This document shows positions 23,721-26,417 of a DNA stretch of 26,417 bases, one piece after another. Numbering within the stretch: the stretch's first letter is position 1; the number at the start of each line of letters is the position of its first letter. The stretch is from JACQAI01 sp035507915 (lineage in GTDB: Bacteria > Pseudomonadota > Alphaproteobacteria > Elsterales > Elsteraceae): assembly GCA_035507915.1 (NCBI GenBank), contig DATJNS010000094.1:1-26417 (forward strand), written 5' to 3'. Under the pieces are notes generated by a model. That model was not told the DNA's origin, searched no databases, and saw nothing but the letters and a program-made list of their open reading frames with translations. A program made the translations under genes and the position numbers.

Positions 23721-25226
23721 ATGGTCATTCAAATGACAGCGCGCGGTCTGCTCAATACGGCGTTTCGCCAACGGCGCGCGTTCTTGTCGGTCTTTCTCCT
23801 GTTCGTCGGTCTGGGCACGGCCTACTGCATTCTCGCGACACCGATCTACGAAAGCACGGCGGCATTCATCGTCAAATTCGGCGGCCGCGAGGCGACGACG
23901 AGTCAGATGCCGATGGCCAGCGTGGCGATCCCCGCCGAGCAGGCCGAACGGCGTGAGGTCATGAATACCCAGGCCCTGATCCTCGAGAGCGACGATCTCT
24001 TGATGGACGTGGTCAAGAAGGTCGGGCCGGAGACGCTCTATCCGGGGCCGCCGCCCATGCTCGTCCAGGCTTTCACGGCACTGATCGACATGCTGCCGCT
24101 GCCGCGCACGCCTGCCACGGAACGGCAACGGTTGCAGGAGATTTTGGAGCGCTTGACCCGAGATCTTCGGGTCGACGTCGAGAAGGACTCGAACGTCGTG
24201 ACGGTTCGGCTGCGCAATCCAGACGCCGGTATCGCTGTCGACACATTGAATAAACTCGTCGCGCTGTTCCGCGAGCGTCAGGCCCAGGTTTACAGCGGCA
24301 CCGAGTCGCAATTTCTAACGGATCAGGTCGAGGAAGCCCGCGCGAAGCTCTCGGCGTCGCAGCAAAAGCTGCAGCAATTTCTGACGGAGGCGTCCGTCGA
24401 CTCGCTGGATGACGAACGGACGGCGCTCTACCAGCTGCAGGATCAGGTACGCAAGGATTACGTTCAGGCCAAAGCGCGCATTTCAGAGAACGAGAGCCGC
24501 CGTGACGCGCTGCTCGCGTCGCTGAAGAAGGTCGTAGAGACCGTGTCCCTGTCAGACGAAGGCGATCGATACAAATCGGTCGACGACGCGCGGGAGCGTC
24601 TGGCCGACCTGGTCGCGCGGCGGGCCGAGCTCCACAATTATCGCGACGACAGCATCACGGTGCGGGATCTGGTGGCACAGATCAGGTCTGCCGAGGACCA
24701 GTTGAACGCGCGCATGCACGAGAGCGTTGCGCGGCTTCGCACCGGCGTAAATCCCGTCTATCAGCAGATCCAGATCGATCTGCTGCGGACGGAAGGCGAT
24801 CTGCATGCGGCGATCGGTTCGGCCGAGCCAATGGAGGCTCAGCTCGCAACCATTCAGAAGCGGCTCGAGGAGATCCAGGCTCTACAGCCGCGCTACCAGG
24901 AGCTGGTGCTGCAGCGCGAGGTCGACGAGGAGACCTATCGCACGGTCATGCAGCGCGCGGAGGACTCGCGCATCGCCGACGCGTTGAATCGGCAGAATAT
25001 CTCCAGCATCTCGATCGTGCAGCAGCCGACGGTGCCCGTGAAGCCGACGCTGCCGCGTGTTCCGCTCATCATTGCAATCTCGCTGGTCGCCGGCTTGATC
25101 GCCGGCTTTGGGGCGAGTTTCGCGCTCGAATCCATGGATGAGGCCTTCTCATTGCCGGATCAGGTGCAACCGGTCACGGGCCTGCCCGTGATGGCGGTGT
25201 TCGCCGCGGCACAACCGCCCCGTTAG
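23721..25226 (+). CDS. Chain-length determinant / polysaccharide co-polymerase (Wzz/GumC-like)
   Basis: The 501-residue inner-membrane protein starts at ATG 23721 with AGGAG at 23708-23712. It has an N-terminal membrane helix (about 18-40), a large periplasmic region with long coiled-coil stretches (about 195-430), the Pro-rich PTVPVKPTLPRVP motif that precedes the last helix in Wzz proteins, and a second membrane helix (448-469). The C-terminal cytoplasmic tail is short and carries no kinase domain; the separate kinase-like protein is encoded next. It would set polymer length and contact the Wza-like channel. Confidence 0.9.
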   Translation: MVIQMTARGLLNTAFRQRRAFLSVFLLFVGLGTAYCILATPIYESTAAFIVKFGGREATTSQMPMASVAIPAEQAERREVMNTQALILESDDLLMDVVKKVGPETLYPGPPPMLVQAFTALIDMLPLPRTPATERQRLQEILERLTRDLRVDVEKDSNVVTVRLRNPDAGIAVDTLNKLVALFRERQAQVYSGTESQFLTDQVEEARAKLSASQQKLQQFLTEASVDSLDDERTALYQLQDQVRKDYVQAKARISENESRRDALLASLKKVVETVSLSDEGDRYKSVDDARERLADLVARRAELHNYRDDSITVRDLVAQIRSAEDQLNARMHESVARLRTGVNPVYQQIQIDLLRTEGDLHAAIGSAEPMEAQLATIQKRLEEIQALQPRYQELVLQREVDEETYRTVMQRAEDSRIADALNRQNISSISIVQQPTVPVKPTLPRVPLIIAISLVAGLIAGFGASFALESMDEAFSLPDQVQPVTGLPVMAVFAAAQPPR

Positions 25227-25236
25227 GACCAAATCC

Positions 25237-25944
25237 GTGACCAAGATCTATGAAGCGCTAAGCGCGCGCAATCTGCCCACCGAGGTCATCGCGAAAGCCC
25301 CGAGCGTCACACTCGTGATGGGGCGCTCGCTCCTGCGGCGCGAGGAACTCGTCAACCTCTATCAATCGATCGAGTCGGCACTTCCGGATGGAGCTCCGCG
25401 GGTCGTCGAAATCATCAGCGCCACGTCCGGAGAGGGCACCACCACCGTGGTTCGGGAGCTCGCGCACGCCGTTGCCACCGCGGTCGGGCGCAAGGTTCTG
25501 GTTCTGACCGTCTTACCGCCGCGCGCGAACGGTCAAGCCCGCGACGATACAAACCTCAACGACGTCCTCGAGCGCGGGCTCGAGTTGACCGCGGCGATCC
25601 GTCAGGCACCGGGGCTGTCGTTCCAGGAGACCACCCTCTGGGCGACGGAGGTCAGCGGTCGCTACCTGTTCGATCCGGACTGGATGCAGGAAACGTTCGG
25701 CAAGCTTGCCCAGCTGGCCGATATCACCTTCATCGATGCGCCGCCGGCGCTCTCTGGTTTCGCCGGGCTGGCACTCGCGCGGCAGGCCTCGGGAGTCATC
25801 ATGGTCGTGGAGGCGGAACGCACGCGTTCGCCGATCGTCGAGCAGGCGCGGCGGTCCATCGAGTCAAATGGAGGACGCTTGATGGGCGTTGTTCTCAACA
25901 AGCGGCGCTTCCACATTCCTCGTCTCATCTATCAGTGGCTGTGA
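25237..25944 (+). CDS. CpsD/BY-kinase-like ATPase with a degenerate P-loop
   Basis: The 235-residue product starts at GTG 25237, ten bases after the chain-length gene. Its fold pattern is that of CpsD/CapB bacterial tyrosine kinases: MTKIYEAL at the start, an EELVNLYQSIESAL helix, a P-loop region at 61-70, and the ITFIDAPPAL Walker B strand. The P-loop reads SATSGEGTTT, so the nucleotide-binding Lys is Thr at residue 68. The Walker A' strand reads VLVLTVLPP rather than VLLIDADLR. The C-terminal tyrosine cluster is absent (it ends LIYQWL). It is probably not an active tyrosine kinase and more likely a structural partner of the Wzz-like protein. Confidence 0.85.
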   Translation: MTKIYEALSARNLPTEVIAKAPSVTLVMGRSLLRREELVNLYQSIESALPDGAPRVVEIISATSGEGTTTVVRELAHAVATAVGRKVLVLTVLPPRANGQARDDTNLNDVLERGLELTAAIRQAPGLSFQETTLWATEVSGRYLFDPDWMQETFGKLAQLADITFIDAPPALSGFAGLALARQASGVIMVVEAERTRSPIVEQARRSIESNGGRLMGVVLNKRRFHIPRLIYQWL

Positions 25945-26291
25945 TGCGAGCGCGATCGGTCGGATTGCTCGCAACTGGAGTCCTACTGGTACTGCTGCAC
26001 GCACATGACGCACAGGCGGAAGGCGGTCGACGGCTGTTCTACCGAACGGTAAAGGGCGGGCTGGTTGAGCAGCTGGTGCCGGCCGCCGAAGGTTTCGATC
26101 GGCGCTCGGTTGTCGGCAAATGGCTCGGGCGCGTGCGCCAATCGGGCCGGCGGTTCCGCTTCACCGATCCAAGCGGGCACACGATCGCGACGGCGGCGGA
26201 AGAATTTCAGCCTGCGGGAGTGACGCAACGGGCACTCGCGGTCGTGCGCGATCCGACGGGGAAGCTGCTTGGCATCATCACGGCACAGTGA
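25944..26291 (+). CDS. Small secreted protein, hypothetical (115 aa)
   Basis: The ATG at 25944 overlaps the kinase-like stop by one base (TGATG), which fixes the start. Residues 1-25 form a Sec signal peptide with AQA-E at the cleavage site. The mature 90 residues are basic, with no cysteines, and contain FRFTDPSGHTIATAAEEFQ and VVRDPTGKLLGIITAQ, which look like two beta-rich, WD- or RHS-like hairpins. No family was recognised. Its coupling in the EPS operon suggests a periplasmic or surface role in polymer export or modification. Confidence 0.7.
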   Translation: MRARSVGLLATGVLLVLLHAHDAQAEGGRRLFYRTVKGGLVEQLVPAAEGFDRRSVVGKWLGRVRQSGRRFRFTDPSGHTIATAAEEFQPAGVTQRALAVVRDPTGKLLGIITAQ

Positions 26292-26417
26292 GGCGACGGA
26301 CGCGATCGCGGCGCCGCGCTCGAGGGCAACGCCGCGGTGGCCATGGCTGCCGCTCGCGCTGGCGGCGATCGGCCTGCATGGCTCGCCGGGTCACGCTGCG
26401 CCCTATTGCCTGGAAGC
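26269..26417 (+). CDS. Exported protein, N-terminal part (runs off the right edge)
   Basis: This frame is open to the edge with strong G/C third-position bias. It encodes a basic stretch (PRSRATPRWPW), a hydrophobic core (LPLALAAIGL) and GHA-APYCLE, consistent with a signal peptide and the start of a periplasmic or outer-membrane protein. The only start codon after the in-frame stop at 26221-26223 is TTG 26269, with GGGGAAG just before it, so the start is uncertain and overlaps the upstream gene. The function is unknown. Confidence 0.45.
   Translation, partial: MASSRHSEATDAIAAPRSRATPRWPWLPLALAAIGLHGSPGHAAPYCLE

Noticed and set aside
1..26417. CRISPR array or complete insertion sequence
   Set aside because: No regularly spaced repeats, transposase gene or paired terminal inverted repeats were seen; the only mobile-element trace is the integrase remnant.

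Overview
The window looks like chromosomal DNA of a high-GC alphaproteobacterium, possibly near the Rhodospirillales or Reyranella-type lineages. The reasons are the strong G/C third-position bias, the map/sfsA/radC neighbourhood, frequent GTG starts and many 4-base ATGA-type overlaps. The genus cannot be fixed from sequence alone.

Left part (1 to about 10.7 kb), housekeeping and catabolic genes. A DUF169 gene runs off the left edge, divergent from a plus-strand cluster of a class II aldolase-like protein, an imidazolonepropionase-like amidohydrolase and an M20 metallopeptidase. The last two each seem to lack one canonical metal ligand. A small orphan gene follows, convergent with pcm (protein-isoaspartate methyltransferase), which has a perfect FNR/FixK-type palindrome upstream. 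A tight minus-strand operon then reads ggt, sfsA, map, phyH-like, radC. Divergent from it is a stand-alone CinA-type molybdopterin-binding domain protein.

Boundary (10.75 to 11.1 kb). The 5' half of a tRNA-Leu(UAA) is fused to the C-terminal remnant of a tyrosine integrase. A complete tRNA-Leu(UAA) follows 9 bp later. This looks like the scar of an integrated element and marks the edge of an accessory region.

Accessory part A (11.3 to 15.3 kb). Two consecutive SET-domain protein methyltransferase genes abut a 1040-residue fusion of a transporter-like membrane domain, HEAT-like repeats and a C-terminal cyclic-nucleotide-binding domain. This three-gene unit is the best candidate here for an undescribed system.

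Accessory part B (15.9 kb to the right edge), an exopolysaccharide locus. A putative HTH protein and a small membrane protein precede a minus-strand set: OmpR-like pseudo-receiver regulator, galU, ExeA-type AAA ATPase with a proline/alanine-rich tail, and a degenerate GGDEF protein. The plus-strand EPS operon diverges from it: polyprenyl-phosphate sugar transferase, Wza-like export lipoprotein, Wzz/GumC-like chain-length protein, a BY-kinase-like ATPase without the P-loop lysine, a small secreted protein, and a truncated exported protein at the edge. Three signalling proteins of this locus (receiver, GGDEF, BY-kinase) carry substitutions at catalytic residues, suggesting control by binding and protein contact rather than catalysis. 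No glycosyltransferases or flippase are seen; they may lie to the right.
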